A stretch of 64,000 nucleotides of DNA from Rhineura floridana (GCF_030035675.1 NC_084493.1:25364203-25428202), one strand, 5' to 3'; numbered from the stretch's first letter, positions 22,401-27,965 are shown. The notes: generated by a model not told the origin, from the sequence alone. Numbers and translations are program-made.

Positions 22401-24200
22401 CTAGGTAGGACTGGGAATGTCCTCTGCCTGAAATTCTGGAGAACCAGTGCCATCAGTGTGCTGAGCTATATAGTCAGTGGCCTTGACTATAACACAGGTT
22501 CCTGTGTTCTTATGCATCTGATTATTTCTTGTGGTGGTTCCTTTTACGGTGGTGAAACAGCTGGCCTAATACTTGCACCACTGTACACGTTAGGTGAAGC
22601 ACTTGCTTTGTGTCAGTCTATACATGTCACTGGGTGAACTCGTGGGCTTAAAATCTGATCTGTCATCTCGGGGCTGTGACTTAAGAGACGCTTTGCACTT
22701 TTGTTTCCAATATGGTATATAAAATGTGTGAACATGCTAGATCTGTTGTGAAGGCTGCATGTGTGTGCACATGCCAAGGTTGCCCCCTTCGAAATGCACA
22801 TGAACAGGGACCTTTGTCCCTTACGTGTGTTTTGACTACTACTGCGATGACAGCTACCGGATTAAAACCGAAACAATAAATAAAGGCTTCTTAAATAGGA
22901 ATGTTTTGCCTAACTTCAGGAAGGCCCTTAAAGAGGCCCTCTTTCAGGAAGGCCCTCTCCTTGGTCCTATCCAAGCATATTTCAGGGAATGTGCTTCACA
23001 AGAGAACCTCTGAAGATGATCTAAGTGGGCGGGCAGGCTCTTATTGGAAAAGGCAGTCTTTCACATGCTCCAGTCCTAAATTATTTAAGGTTGTCTTCCC
23101 CAACCTGGTGTCCTCTAGATATTTTGGATGACAATTCCCATAATTGTTGACCTTTGTTCATGCTGGCTTAGACTAGTGTTAGTTGTCCAAGACATCTGGA
23201 GGGCACCAGGTTGGGGAAAGCTGATTTAGGGCTTTAAAGGTCACCACACAACATTCCTCAGGTTCTGAAGTTCATTCATTGCTGGTGAGTGAGCGTATGG
23301 AACTCTTGAGCATGAATGATGTGTACTCTAATTAAGTAGCTTGGCCCCAAAGTAAATCTTGGCTACAAACTTCTCTGATAGTGAGGGTTGTTGTTCCTTG
23401 ACAGGGTGTGCATAGATACCCAAAAGATAATATCATACTACTCAACCGATCATTGTACTCTGCAGGAGAGGACATCCTGCAGAAACCATCTTATCAGGAT
23501 GTTTGTTCTGCACAATGTCAGATTTGGGTCTTTAGTGTGGAGCCATATACCCTTTGGAACTCCCTCTCATTGCATATCAAACAAGTGTCACCTCTACTGC
23601 CTTTTTGGCACCTGTTGAAGACTTTCCTCTTCCAAAAAGCCTTCTAAATGAAGATTTTTATCCCATGTGGTATCTGTATGGGGTGTGGAATTGTTTCTGT
23701 GTATGCAGTTGTTTTATATATGTGTTTATTTTATTGTAAAATGGCTTCAAGATGCTTCCTAGAAAGCAGTTTCGTTATCATGATGTAAGTGTCATTTTTC
23801 TCTTGCCATTTACACTTTTTCTTCCCATCCCCCAGGTGATTACACTGAGCCCTGTAAGAACATCACTGTGGTCCCATCGTCCCGCTATTATCTGAACTGC
23901 TCCATTGAATCCCACCATGCCAATTACACTTGGCTGCATCATAATCGCAACATTGCACATTGTGGCTCTGGTCATCGCCATTGCATACACTTCATAGGCA
24001 ACATGACTGATGAACTCTATGGCACCTATTCCTGCATTTCCCAAGAGGATTCGTTTAACCAGACACTTGTGACTGAGTGCCTGATAAATCCCTTTGAGGA
24101 GACGACAACGACGTTGTTCAGGGCCTGGGCCACCAAAGCATCCTTCTCATTCTGGCTAGGACTATTTCATATGATAGTAGTCTTGTTGCTCATCCAGTAA
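3751..24200 (+). CDS. SEMA7A: Semaphorin 7A, exons 2-14 (exon 1 lies outside the window)
   Basis: The coding sequence joins 3751-3884, 5189-5233, 6596-6691, 8695-8779, 11361-11471, 13834-13979, 15222-15400, 16808-16916, 17826-18012, 18252-18367, 19010-19167, 21928-22001 and 23836-24200. This is 1805 nt, about 600 residues plus stop. All introns are GT-AG and the phases agree. The product matches mammalian SEMA7A along its length, e.g. [10 protein letters not shown] is [11 protein letters not shown] here, followed by [26 protein letters not shown] and RYYLNC. Domain order is Sema propeller (exons 2-12), PSI (exons 12-13), one Ig-like domain and a GPI signal (exon 14). The family encodes a GPI-anchored membrane semaphorin that signals through beta-1 integrins and plexin C1 in axon growth and immunity; that role is family knowledge. 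The exon count equals the 14-exon human gene if a signal-peptide exon lies upstream. The RGD motif is KGD here. Introns are full of SINE, LINE, MITE and LTR insertions but no exon is disrupted. Confidence 0.97.
4421..4585 (-). repeat. 5S-headed SINE with L2-type tail
   Basis: On the minus strand it reads GCTGAAGCTAAGCAGGGTCA and GGATGGGAGACCGC, the 5S rRNA internal promoter (box A and box C) region. It then joins AGCCGCCTTGGGTTTC and GGCGGGGTATAAATG plus (AAAT)n, the tail of L2 LINEs. A second copy is at 56405-56575. Confidence 0.75.
4657..4742 (+). repeat. CR1-like LINE 3' scrap
   Basis: TGATCCAGCAGGGCTCTTCT followed by TATGTTC is the end shared by the CR1-like fragments at 17000, 21490 and 36835. 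4743-5188 shows no other element. Confidence 0.55.
5189..5233 (+). CDS. SEMA7A: SEMA7A exon 3 (45-nt micro-exon)
   Basis: The exon lies between acceptor ACATTCAG and donor GTAAGT. It encodes only 15 residues, [15 protein letters not shown], aligning with human VNIGSTKGSCLDKR and keeping the propeller cysteine. It is in phase 0 at both ends, so skipping it would keep the frame. Confidence 0.93.
5290..5575 (+). repeat. Family-X GC-rich dispersed repeat
   Basis: CACTGCCCCACCAACCTCAG, CCCTTGTAGAGCTCAGCAGG and GTTGCCTCTGCCTGTCATTG recur at 34385-34690 and, inverted, at 15445-15710. No TIR or promoter is recognised. The CCCCACCAACTTC block also occurs in the 5' part of the L2 at 53850-53910, so an L2-derived origin is possible. 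Confidence 0.6.
5597..5650 (+). repeat. SINE-A head fragment
   Basis: TTAGCTCTGTGGCAGATCAT followed by GTGCTTTGCATGCAGGAGG is the SINE-A head, lacking the rest of the element. Confidence 0.6.
5979..6283 (+). repeat. Longer hAT-like non-autonomous element
   Basis: The left end CAGGCGTGGGGAACC and right end GAGGTTCCCCATCC are complementary. The left part is the palindromic MITE core; the right part (AGACAAGCCAGAGGC ... CCCCCAGGCCTGAGG) is shared with 14520-14740 and 40600-40755, so this may be a parent or composite form. Confidence 0.6.
6387..6548 (+). repeat. Family-Y repeat (GTGGATTCCAC palindrome)
   Basis: GAATCCACTCCAGGTTTTAG and the mirrored CTAAAACCCTGAGTGGATTC form an inverted repeat flanked by GCTGGCTC/GAGCCACC ends. 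Relatives are at 49525-49675 and 56905-57020. Confidence 0.6.
6596..6691 (+). CDS. SEMA7A: SEMA7A exon 4
   Basis: The acceptor is CTCCTCTTTCAG and the donor GTATGC. It encodes [20 protein letters not shown], then [12 protein letters not shown], the conserved semaphorin C-G-T-N-A segment with paired cysteines (human LLACGTNARHPSCWNL). Both ends are phase 0. Confidence 0.95.
6737..7160 (-). mobile_element. L2-type LINE 3' region
   Basis: It begins with (ATC)n then TTTATTTGTATGCCGCCTTT, the reversed L2 tail, and continues through A-rich 3' UTR into degraded coding sequence. Antisense within SEMA7A intron 4. Confidence 0.65.
7199..7307 (+). repeat. Palindromic hAT-like MITE
   Basis: TGTTGGACTACAACTCCCAT is mirrored by ATGGGAGTTGGAGACCAACA around GGCCATGCTGGC. 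The ends are eroded. Confidence 0.75.
7441..7872 (+). mobile_element. L2-type LINE 3' end
   Basis: It encodes [11 protein letters not shown] then [19 protein letters not shown], the C-terminus of the L2 ORF2 protein, followed by a 3' UTR with a TTTAAT-rich tail ending GAAATTAAAAATAAAATC. Confidence 0.75.
8230..8352 (+). repeat. Palindromic hAT-like MITE, degraded
   Basis: The right arm (CATTGGCCATGCTGGC, GGCTGATGGGTGTTGGAG, TTCTGGAGG, TTGGGGAAGG) is clear; the left arm is eroded. Confidence 0.6.
8695..8779 (+). CDS. SEMA7A: SEMA7A exon 5
   Basis: The acceptor is TCCTCCTGCAG and the donor GTAAGC. It encodes [20 protein letters not shown] then QNDLVLID, aligning with human MRGYAPFSPDENSLVLFEG. 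It ends in phase 1; the next exon completes a Gly codon. Confidence 0.94.
8830..9236 (-). mobile_element. Internal 5' leader of the same LTR element (fossil)
   Basis: Sequence following the PBS-like site in the minus direction. No gag or pol similarity is visible, so this is probably a short untranslated leader of a broken, truncated copy. The far boundary is uncertain. Confidence 0.4.
9239..9675 (-). mobile_element. LTR of an LTR retroelement (fossil)
   Basis: Read on the minus strand it begins TGTGATGTTCC and ends GAGTGACA (TG...CA) with an internal AATAAA. It is followed, after two bases, by a primer-binding-site-like TGGTGGCAGCGGGGAAGG (9219-9236). This is the order LTR-PBS expected of a 5' LTR. 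It lies in SEMA7A intron 5, antisense. The family (Gypsy-like or endogenous retrovirus) cannot be settled from the LTR. Confidence 0.6.
9800..10165 (-). mobile_element. L2-type LINE 3' region
   Basis: A-rich 3' UTR followed by GGAAAGCCATTCCACAG, the minus-strand counterpart of the L2 L-W-N-S-L-P region (compare GGGAATTCCACAGGGTAGG at 51700). Coding similarity is weak. Confidence 0.55.
10180..10343 (+). repeat. Family-C palindromic MITE with 3-bp TSD
   Basis: Ends GGCTGCGTCCACATCATACA and its mirror TGTGTATGGAGCC enclose AATCCTGGGAACTGTAG and CAGTTCCCAGGAATC. It is flanked on both sides by TTG (10177-10179 and 10344-10346). Confidence 0.75.
10441..10740 (-). mobile_element. L2-type LINE 3' end
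   Basis: The minus strand encodes [20 protein letters not shown] then [14 protein letters not shown], the L2 ORF2 C-terminus, followed by an A/T-rich 3' UTR ending in ATTTATTT. Confidence 0.75.
10986..11110 (+). repeat. Palindromic hAT-like MITE
   Basis: CAGGGGTGG, CCTCCAGATGTTGCTGGACT and the mirror AGTCCAGCAACATCTGGAGG frame a GGCCATGCTGAC centre. Confidence 0.8.
11361..11471 (+). CDS. SEMA7A: SEMA7A exon 6
   Basis: The acceptor is TGTCTTGCAG and the donor GTGAGT. It encodes [20 protein letters not shown] then [16 protein letters not shown], one of the best-conserved parts of the family (human [20 protein letters not shown]). It ends in phase 1. Confidence 0.96.
11700..11800 (+). repeat. 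Palindromic hAT-like MITE, degraded
   Basis: AATGTTGCTGGACACAAACG, CCATCATTCCCTGACCATC and GGCTGATGGGAGTTCAG match the family. Confidence 0.6.
11870..12053 (+). repeat. CR1-like LINE 3' fragment
   Basis: GTCAGAGGTGGTATGCTTCT, CTACTGTGAGAACTGGATGC, TGGACTAGATGGGCCACTGG and TCTTCTTATGTTC recur in order at 17000, 21490, 36835, 57335 and (inverted) 62745. Confidence 0.7.
12316..12740 (+). repeat. 425-bp AT-rich MITE with imperfect 8-bp TSD
   Basis: It starts CTAGGGATAGGG and ends TGCATCCCT. The flanks GCATTCAA (12308-12315) and CCATTCAG (12741-12748) agree at 6 of 8 bases. The interior differs from the family-G repeats, so this is a sister family with similar tips. No other copy is seen in the window. 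Confidence 0.55.
13376..13414 (+). repeat. (AAT)n microsatellite
   Basis: AAT run in SEMA7A intron 6. The flanking 12750-13833 otherwise shows no element I can name. Confidence 0.9.
13834..13979 (+). CDS. SEMA7A: SEMA7A exon 7, first residue of the KGD motif
   Basis: The acceptor is CCGTTTCCAG and the donor GTAAAA. It encodes [20 protein letters not shown] then [20 protein letters not shown] and SRVAQLCK. The last codon, AAG (Lys), is where mammals have the Arg of RGD. The human NVS glycosylation site just before this reads SVS here. It ends in phase 0. Confidence 0.96.
14520..14740 (+). repeat. hAT-like non-autonomous remnant
   Basis: CATCCAGGCAACCAAGAAAC, CAGGCAAAAGCGCTCGAGGA and TCAACCCCCAGGCTTGAAG match the right part of 5979-6283. 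Confidence 0.6.
15222..15400 (+). CDS. SEMA7A: SEMA7A exon 8
   Basis: The acceptor is CATTGCTGCAG and the donor GTGAGT. It encodes [20 protein letters not shown], then [20 protein letters not shown] and the segment ending [10 protein letters not shown]. The opening Gly-Asp completes KGD at the tip of the integrin-binding loop. It ends in phase 2. Confidence 0.96.
15445..15710 (-). repeat. Family-X GC-rich dispersed repeat
   Basis: GACTGGTGGGGCGGAAAGCA, CAACAGTAGGTGGAGCTAGA and GCCAATGAGAGGCGGAGCC are the inverted counterparts of 5500-5575. It lies directly after SEMA7A exon 8. Confidence 0.55.
15735..15955 (+). repeat. Family-C palindromic MITE
   Basis: CCACAGCATACATTTGAAAT at the left is mirrored by TTAAATGCATGCTGTGGATG at the right. 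Internal GGGAATTGTAGCTCTGTG and CACAAACTACAGTTTCCAGG are typical. Confidence 0.75.
15980..16178 (-). repeat. SINE-A, near full length
   Basis: Minus-strand copy: GGGCTGTAGCTCAGTGGTAC, GGTTCAGTCCC, and the body to AGGCAGCTCCCTATATTC. Confidence 0.8.
16255..16438 (+). repeat. 5S-like SINE scrap followed by a minus-strand SINE-A scrap
   Basis: GCCGAAGCTAAGCAGTCAGT and GACAGGAGACCGCCTGGAAA (16276-16325) resemble the 5S promoter region. From 16345 a degraded inverted SINE-A follows (ACACTGACTGG to GGCTGAGCAATGGCC). Confidence 0.55.
16440..16795 (+). mobile_element. L2-type LINE 3' end, degraded
   Basis: TTGGTGGTGGCACCTGGATT and GCTCTCTCTTTTTAAAGTGG resemble the L2 C-terminal and 3' UTR region. 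It ends in GGGAAATAAAAAATAAAG just before SEMA7A exon 9. Assignment is tentative. Confidence 0.45.
16808..16916 (+). CDS. SEMA7A: SEMA7A exon 9
   Basis: The acceptor is CTTATTCCCAG and the donor GTAAGG. It encodes [20 protein letters not shown] then [16 protein letters not shown], the conserved semaphorin V-C-x-Y-x-x-x-D-I block. It ends in phase 0. Confidence 0.96.
17000..17225 (+). repeat. CR1-like LINE 3' fragment
   Basis: GTCAGAGGCAATATGTTTCT, CACTGTGAGAACAGGAGGTT and GGGCCACTGGCCTGATCCAG in the shared order, ending near ACGTTC. Confidence 0.75.
17613..17725 (+). repeat. Palindromic hAT-like MITE with 8-bp TSD
   Basis: Begins GAGAGGTTTGCC and ends GGTTTCTTACCCCTG. Flanks CCTTAGAG (17605-17612) and CTTTAGAG (17726-17733) match at 7 of 8 bases. 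Confidence 0.8.
17826..18012 (+). CDS. SEMA7A: SEMA7A exon 10
   Basis: The acceptor is CTCTTGACAG and the donor GTATTA. It encodes [20 protein letters not shown] and [20 protein letters not shown], ending [10 protein letters not shown]. Human ETFQVADRHPEVAQRV is the counterpart. It ends in phase 1. Confidence 0.95.
18130..18210 (+). repeat. LINE 3' tail fragment
   Basis: GTGAGCTGCTTTGGGTATAT followed by AATAATAAATAAATAAT resembles the L2 3' terminus. Confidence 0.5.
18252..18367 (+). CDS. SEMA7A: SEMA7A exon 11
   Basis: The acceptor is TTTTATGTAG and the donor GTAAGG. It encodes [20 protein letters not shown] then [19 protein letters not shown], matching human DRGTIHKVVEP and MEIQPFRRAAAIQTMSLD. 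It forms the last propeller blade and ends in phase 0. Confidence 0.95.
18368..19009 (+). other. SEMA7A intron 11, no element recognised
   Basis: I see no repeat or coding signal beyond the splice sites and a short inverted pair (CACTGCTAAACACC / AAGCAGTGTAC) near 18747-18780. Confidence 0.5.
19010..19167 (+). CDS. SEMA7A: SEMA7A exon 12, end of Sema and PSI domain
   Basis: The acceptor is ATTTTGCAG and the donor GTATGC. It encodes [20 protein letters not shown] then [20 protein letters not shown] and [12 protein letters not shown]. The C-x-x-C-x-x-x-x-D-P-x-C-G-W signature is the PSI cysteine knot. It ends in phase 2. Confidence 0.96.
19168..20061 (+). other. SEMA7A intron 12, AT- and pyrimidine-rich unclassified DNA
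   Basis: T-rich to 19640, then A/G-rich. No open frame, terminal repeats or known family is recognised. Confidence 0.5.
20072..20303 (+). repeat. tRNA-headed SINE with BovB-type tail, 10-bp TSD
   Basis: The head has GTGGCATAGTGGTTAGAGTG (box A) and GGTTTGAATCCC (box B). The tail GGGTCTCCATACGTCGGAAT with CAACTTGAAGGCA resembles the 3' end of the BovB at 33545-33590. Perfect 10-bp TSD AAGGTGGGAA at 20062-20071 and 20304-20313. Sauria-type SINE by structure. Confidence 0.88.
20314..20568 (+). other. Unclassified intron 12 sequence
   Basis: No repeat family recognised between the SINE and the MITE. Confidence 0.4.
20577..20939 (+). repeat. 363-bp hAT-like MITE with 8-bp TSD
   Basis: Begins TGGGATGTCAGAG and ends TATGATGCCCTAG. 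Flanks TGTAGATT (20569-20576) and TGTAGATC (20940-20947) match at 7 of 8. Internal GCATTGCATTTCCTTTGCAT and GAACTGCAGCAGAACAGAAA recur at 40770-41065. Confidence 0.7.
21490..21910 (+). repeat. CR1-like LINE 3' fragment, longest of its kind
   Basis: A short open frame gives [20 protein letters not shown] then [20 protein letters not shown] and [10 protein letters not shown], which resembles the CR1 C-terminus (compare FRLDIRRNFLTVRAVRQWNR at 48840). It then runs into the shared 3' UTR ending CAGGCTCTTCTTACATTC. It sits just before SEMA7A exon 13. Confidence 0.7.
21928..22001 (+). CDS. SEMA7A: SEMA7A exon 13, PSI-Ig linker
   Basis: A pyrimidine-rich acceptor ending CTTCTAG precedes 21928 and the donor GTAATG follows. 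It encodes [20 protein letters not shown] then GSTK, weakly matching human SVLQSINPAEPHKECPNPKPD and keeping the cysteine. The phases (2 in, 1 out) fit both neighbours, which supports this divergent exon. Confidence 0.87.
22044..22183 (+). repeat. Palindromic hAT-like MITE with 8-bp TSD
   Basis: CAGAGATGTGGAGACGTGTG to CTCCCCAGTCCTG. Flanks TTTAAGAT (22036-22043) and TTTCAGAT (22184-22191) match at 7 of 8. Confidence 0.82.
22326..22515 (+). repeat. SINE-A
   Basis: GGGCCATAGCTCAGTGGTAG and GATTCAATTCCC head, tail reaching TTCCTGTGTTC. Confidence 0.8.
22520..23082 (+). other. SEMA7A intron 13 sequence, largely unclassified
   Basis: Contains two similar 20-base blocks, CTTCAGGAAGGCCCTTAAAG (22914) and CTTTCAGGAAGGCCCTCTCC (22940). 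No clear element. Confidence 0.4.
23091..23223 (+). repeat. Palindromic hAT-like MITE variant with 8-bp TSD
   Basis: Ends TTGTCTTCCCCAACCTGGTG and CACCAGGTTGGGGAAAGCTG are inverted repeats. Flanks ATTTAAGG (23083-23090) and ATTTAGGG (23224-23231) match at 7 of 8. The tips differ from the CAGGG-tipped form, so this is a subfamily. Confidence 0.8.
23370..23790 (+). mobile_element. L2-type LINE 3' end
   Basis: Encodes [20 protein letters not shown] then [15 protein letters not shown], the L2 C-terminus, followed by a short 3' UTR. It ends shortly before SEMA7A exon 14. Confidence 0.75.
23836..24200 (+). CDS. SEMA7A: SEMA7A exon 14: Ig-like domain, GPI signal, stop
   Basis: The acceptor is CATCCCCCAG and the stop is TAA at 24198-24200. 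It encodes the Ig-like domain (cysteines in RYYLNC and YGTYSC, Trp in NYTWLHH) with possible N-glycosylation at NIT, NCS, NYT, NMT and NQT. The protein ends in a hydrophobic run, [18 protein letters not shown], with no charged tail, as expected of a GPI-attachment signal. Confidence 0.96.
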
Positions 24201-24837
24201 AGACTTGGCCCTTCTGACTGCCGACAAGCATGAATGATCACACTGTGCCTCTTTTTAGTGTGTCTTCTTCCATCTCAGAAGGTGGCCCTTTGGTAGATAT
24301 GATTCTTCACTTGGCTTAGAGGCTACCTATTCCCAGTTGCCTAGAGAAGTGGCAGTCCAGTGATCCCTAGTTGATAGCAGAATGGAGATGAGAAGAGAGG
24401 TTATAGATAAGCAATGGTATCCAAAAAGACTCCTGGGCAGGGACATTGGTAGAACCATCAAAATATAAACCTGACTACTAAAGAAGTAGAAACATTGAAA
24501 ACAACAAGGCATGGACTAGCCATTGGGGCAGAGGGAATGGCTGAGGTGGGAGAGAAGGACCTTTGAAGGTCCATGTCAGGTTCCAGATAGTTGGGTTCCA
24601 GGATATGGTAGAATTGTCTGTCTGCCCATGTGGGCCAGACAGTTGGTACATGGTTGAAAACAGGCAGAAAACAAGGTCCGGAGGACAAACAAGGATCTAA
24701 GGGAAGCAGTAAGGTCAGAAACACGCATCAAGATCCAACACAGAGCCTACATGCTAAATATAAGACTCTTCAAACTGGGGAGCAAACTTTGAGGCTAGGG
24801 CTTTATTAGACTTGGTGGCTGACCTTTTAGTCATGCA

Positions 24838-24903
24838 TGGTGTGTGTGTCTATATATACACACACATACTGGAACCCCCATCATCACATATACACACATA
24901 CTG
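24838..24903 (+). repeat. (TG/CA)n and TATA microsatellite
   Basis: TGTGTGTGTCTATATATACA and repeated CACACATAC blocks. Confidence 0.7.
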
Positions 24904-25490
24904 TGCTTTGCTTGTCCACATGGCAAATGTGGCGAACTGGTTGGCACAAGTCCCAGTCTCCATTTGACATGGCTGTCATTTTGAAAGCAAGGGCACATAC
25001 TCAGGATCTCTTAACACTTATAAGGCATAATTAAGCAATCCTCTATGCAAAGAAGCATCTTGTAGGACCAGACATACCCCCACATGAAGATTTGCAAGGA
25101 TCACTGCTAGCATTAGATGATCCAAACTGATCAGCAGACCACCACCTCTCCACCCTGGTCTACCCAGCCCACTCACAGATTGGCTTGGTTCTATGCTTGT
25201 CCACATGTGCCAATCCGTTCGCCACATTTGCCAAGTCCCCACAGTGCAGTGTGTTGGTGTGATGCTGATTCTTCTGCTTCCCATCATGCATTAGAGCAGG
25301 AACCGATTATACTTCGTGTGCAATTAGGTCACAGATGGTCGGAAATCTCTTGTGTTATTTTAGTGGATGAAGGATATGTATGTATTTATTTATTGTGTCT
25401 TCTTAATTAAACAAATTCTGGTCAACTCTTTTTTTGGGGAAAAAGGTCACTGCAACTTATAGGCAAAGAAGATGGAAACCTTTTCCAGAG

Positions 25491-25509
25491 AATAAAACAC
25501 ATAAATAAA
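25491..25509 (+). terminator. Candidate polyadenylation signals
   Basis: Two AATAAA hexamers, at 25491-25496 and 25504-25509, lie 1.3 kb after the SEMA7A stop codon. Another AATAAA near 26820 is an alternative. Position and motif are seen; use is inferred. Confidence 0.45.
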
Positions 25510-25756
25510 GCACATCCTGAAACCAAAACAGAAGTCATTGGCTGCAATCTAGTAACTATGTTGCATGCCCAACACCATTCAAAGCCTTTGAAAACAAAGT
25601 CCTTTTGTTTGCCTTTCTCAAAGCCAGTAAGGGTGTGTATGTATAGATGAAATGAAGGGAGATCAAAATGGGTTCACAAGGCTTTTATGTTTATATATGT
25701 GCTTGTGAACATACCAGCAAATTGAACGCTGGTATATTGTCTTATTCCTCTTTGGG

Positions 25757-26095
25757 AAAGGATGACCCATTCATGGTAGAGCATGTATGTTGCATGCAGA
25801 AGGTCCCACGTTCAATCCTGGCATCTCTAGGTAGCGCTGGAAAAAAGATTCCTGCCTGAAACTTTAGAAAGCTATTGACAGTGTGTGTAGACCAGGTGTG
25901 GAGAAGCTCTGACCCTCCAGATGCTGTTGGACTCCAACTCCCATCAGCCCCAGCTACCATGGCCAGTGATCAGGGATAATGGGAGCTGTAGTCCAGCAAT
26001 AGCTGGAGGGCCAAAGGTTCCCCATCCCTGGTGTAGACAATAATGAGCTAAGTGGACCAGCAGTTTGATTTCAGTATGAGGCACCTGTCTGCTTC
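25757..26095 (+). repeat. SINE-A interrupted by a hAT-like MITE
   Basis: The 5' part is 25757-25892 and the 3' part 26031-26095, with head TTCATGGTAGAGCATG and GTTCAATCCTGG. The halves are separated by the MITE at 25893-26030. Confidence 0.85.
25893..26030 (+). repeat. Palindromic hAT-like MITE with perfect 8-bp TSD
   Basis: 138 bp; tips CAGGTGTGGAGAAG and GGTTCCCCATCCCTG. Perfect TSD GTGTAGAC at 25885-25892 and 26031-26038. The interrupted SINE-A continues on the other side. Best reference copy for the family. Confidence 0.9.
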
Positions 26096-26167
26096 CTGTC
26101 TTAGCCTTTCTGATTGGTTGCTGCCTGTGGGAATGGGCCGCCATCTGGGGATGGGCAGATGAGTATG

Positions 26168-26275
26168 AGTGGTTTTAATACTAGTCCTGCTCAGAGTAGA
26201 TTCATTGATGTTAATAGACATGACTAAGATTCATTAATTCCAGTGGGTTTACTCTGAGTAGGACCTAGCTGAATA
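26168..26275 (+). repeat. Family-M palindromic MITE (ACTCAGAGTAG)
   Basis: CTGCTCAGAGTAGATTCATT is mirrored by TGGGTTTACTCTGAGTAGGA around a short centre. Other copies: 39683-39815 and 39838-39940. Confidence 0.65.
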
Positions 26276-26404
26276 TATTTCTGGCCCATTTTTTGTGTGG
26301 TCTCCCTTATGTTTGTTCTGACTAGTTTCTGCATTCACCTGTGAATATTTTTTTTGAGGGGGTGGAAGTCCCCATTTAAATATGTATTTAAAATCACATT
26401 TCAA

Positions 26405-26543
26405 AGGTCATATCTACATCATACATTTGAAGTGCATGGCATCCTCCAAAGAAAAGAGTAGTTCATCTCTCAGTTCCGAGCTGTCTTAACAAACTACAGT
26501 TCTTGGGATACTTTGGTGAAAGCCATGTGCTTGAAATGTGTGA
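26405..26543 (+). repeat. Family-C palindromic MITE
   Basis: GGTCATATCTACATCATACA and its mirror GTGTGATGCCCATGATC, flanked by AAA on both sides, enclose ACAAACTACAGTTCTTGGGA. Confidence 0.65.
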
Positions 26544-26549
26544 TGCCCA

Positions 26550-27017
26550 TGATCAAATCCACTTGAGAATAAACTGTGAAATCAAATGGGTGTTTCTCCT
26601 TTTTGGCTTGCTTTCAAGCCAAGGAGGCAACACTCTGTTGCACTACAATTTTTAAAATATTTTTAAGCTGCATTCCTCTTCATTGCAATGGGTTTTCTTG
26701 TCCCTTGCACTTTATTATAATATGTATAATCAACCAAAGGGCCAATGTATTGTCATTATTTGTATTTTGCCTTGCAGTTGCACTGTAGCTCAATTCCCCC
26801 CCCAAAACACTTTTTAAAAAAAATAAAGCTTTATCAAAATCGGCTGGAGAAACTGTGATGTATCTTAGCTCTATCTCAGGTTTTGTTTGCTATCCAAGAA
26901 GAACTCAACCTATTCCTCTCTGCTGCTGCCCACGAGCCTTTGCTCACCTGTTTGGCTCCTGTCTGGTCTCCCAGGTCTAGCTACATTCAAGTTGGTAGAC
27001 GCAGGCTATGCATTGCA
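26550..27017 (+). other. Intergenic, no element recognised
   Basis: Includes an AATAAA near 26820 that could be an alternative SEMA7A poly(A) site. No coding signal. Confidence 0.4.
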
Positions 27018-27216
27018 TTTGGGGAAGGACTGTAGCTCACTTGGAGAGCATCTGCTTACCTGCAGAAGGTACCAGGTTCAATCCTGGCATCTCCAGGTAG
27101 GCCTGAGAAAATATCCAGTCTGGAATCTTGGAGAGCTGTTGCCAGTCAGTGTAGACAGTACTGAGCTGGATGGACCAATGGCCTGACTCAGTTTAAGGCC
27201 AGCTTCCTATGTTCCA
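27018..27216 (+). repeat. SINE-A, near full length
   Basis: GGACTGTAGCTCACTTGGAG and GGTTCAATCC head; end AGCTTCCTATGTTCC. Confidence 0.85.
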
Positions 27217-27334
27217 TTTGGGACCGTGAGCTTTTGGAAAGCAGGGATCGCCAACATGGCACCCACGGGTGTCAGTGTGCCTGCTAGTACCTCCTATGAG
27301 GATCGCATTAAACGTCTTCCCAAAGATCCAAAAG

Positions 27335-27965
27335 TTATTGTATTTATAAAAACATTTGTATACTGCTTTTCATTAAAAAAAAATCAAAATGGTTTACAAC
27401 AATTTTTTTTGTTTTGTTATTTACTGTCAAGTCGATTACGACTTATAGTGACCCTCTGAATCTTCTGGATATATTCGTAAGAGGTATTCAGAGGTGGTTT
27501 ACCATTGCCTTCCTCTAAGCTTATGGCACCTGGTATTCCCAGGCAGTCTCCCATCCAAATACTAACCAGGCCTGACCCTACTTAGCTTCTGATATCGGGC
27601 ATGTTCAGGGTAGTATGGCCATAGACAACAATTATATCAACAATAAAAAAATGTAAAATCAGGTATCATTGACGAACTGTTACAGGAAGATATCTTCTTA
27701 ATTGCATGCATATGCTTGGCGGCATAGAAAAGTTTTCAGCCAATGTTTAAAGGTTAAAACAGAAGGTGCCTGCTGAATCTCTACTATTGGAGCATTACAC
27801 AGGACTGGGCTGATGACACTGAAGGCTCCATGTGAATGAGCCTCGCCAACTCGGGGATGACCAAAGTCTCTTATGTAGATGACCTCAGTGATCGAGCTGG
27901 GATATAAGGGCTCAGGAAATTCCTAAGGTTGTTCAGGACTTTATAAATTAGTACAAAGCTTTTAA
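27335..27965 (-). mobile_element. LINE 3' region split by a SINE
   Basis: 27335-27404 is a 3'-tail-like stretch (TATTTATAAAAACATTTGTA, AAAATGGTTTACAACAATT). 27634-27965 continues with A-rich 3' UTR and degraded coding DNA. The 5S SINE at 27405-27624 separates them. L2-type by resemblance. Confidence 0.55.
27405..27624 (-). repeat. 5S rRNA-headed SINE with BovB-type tail, perfect 9-bp TSD
   Basis: The minus strand reads TATGGCCATACTACCCTGAA, CCGATATCAGAAGCTAAGTA and TTGGATGGGAGACTGCCTGG, i.e. 5S rRNA with boxes A and C. The tail has AGAGGGTCACTATAAGTCGT and AATCGACTTGACAG, the RTE-type end. TSD ACAACAATT at 27396-27404 and 27625-27633. Confidence 0.9.

Larger units (their letters stand above)
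24201..25515 (+). other. SEMA7A: Putative SEMA7A 3' UTR
   Basis: This is non-coding sequence following the stop. No clear LINE or SINE is seen in most of it, unlike the surrounding DNA. It includes a CA/TA-rich microsatellite near 24838-24903. The end is inferred from the AATAAA pair; the true 3' end could be elsewhere. Confidence 0.5.

Noticed and set aside
27500-27624. 5S rRNA gene on the minus strand
   Set aside because: Only the 5' part and promoter boxes match; the 3' end of 5S is replaced by a BovB-type tail, and a TSD bounds the unit. It is a SINE.
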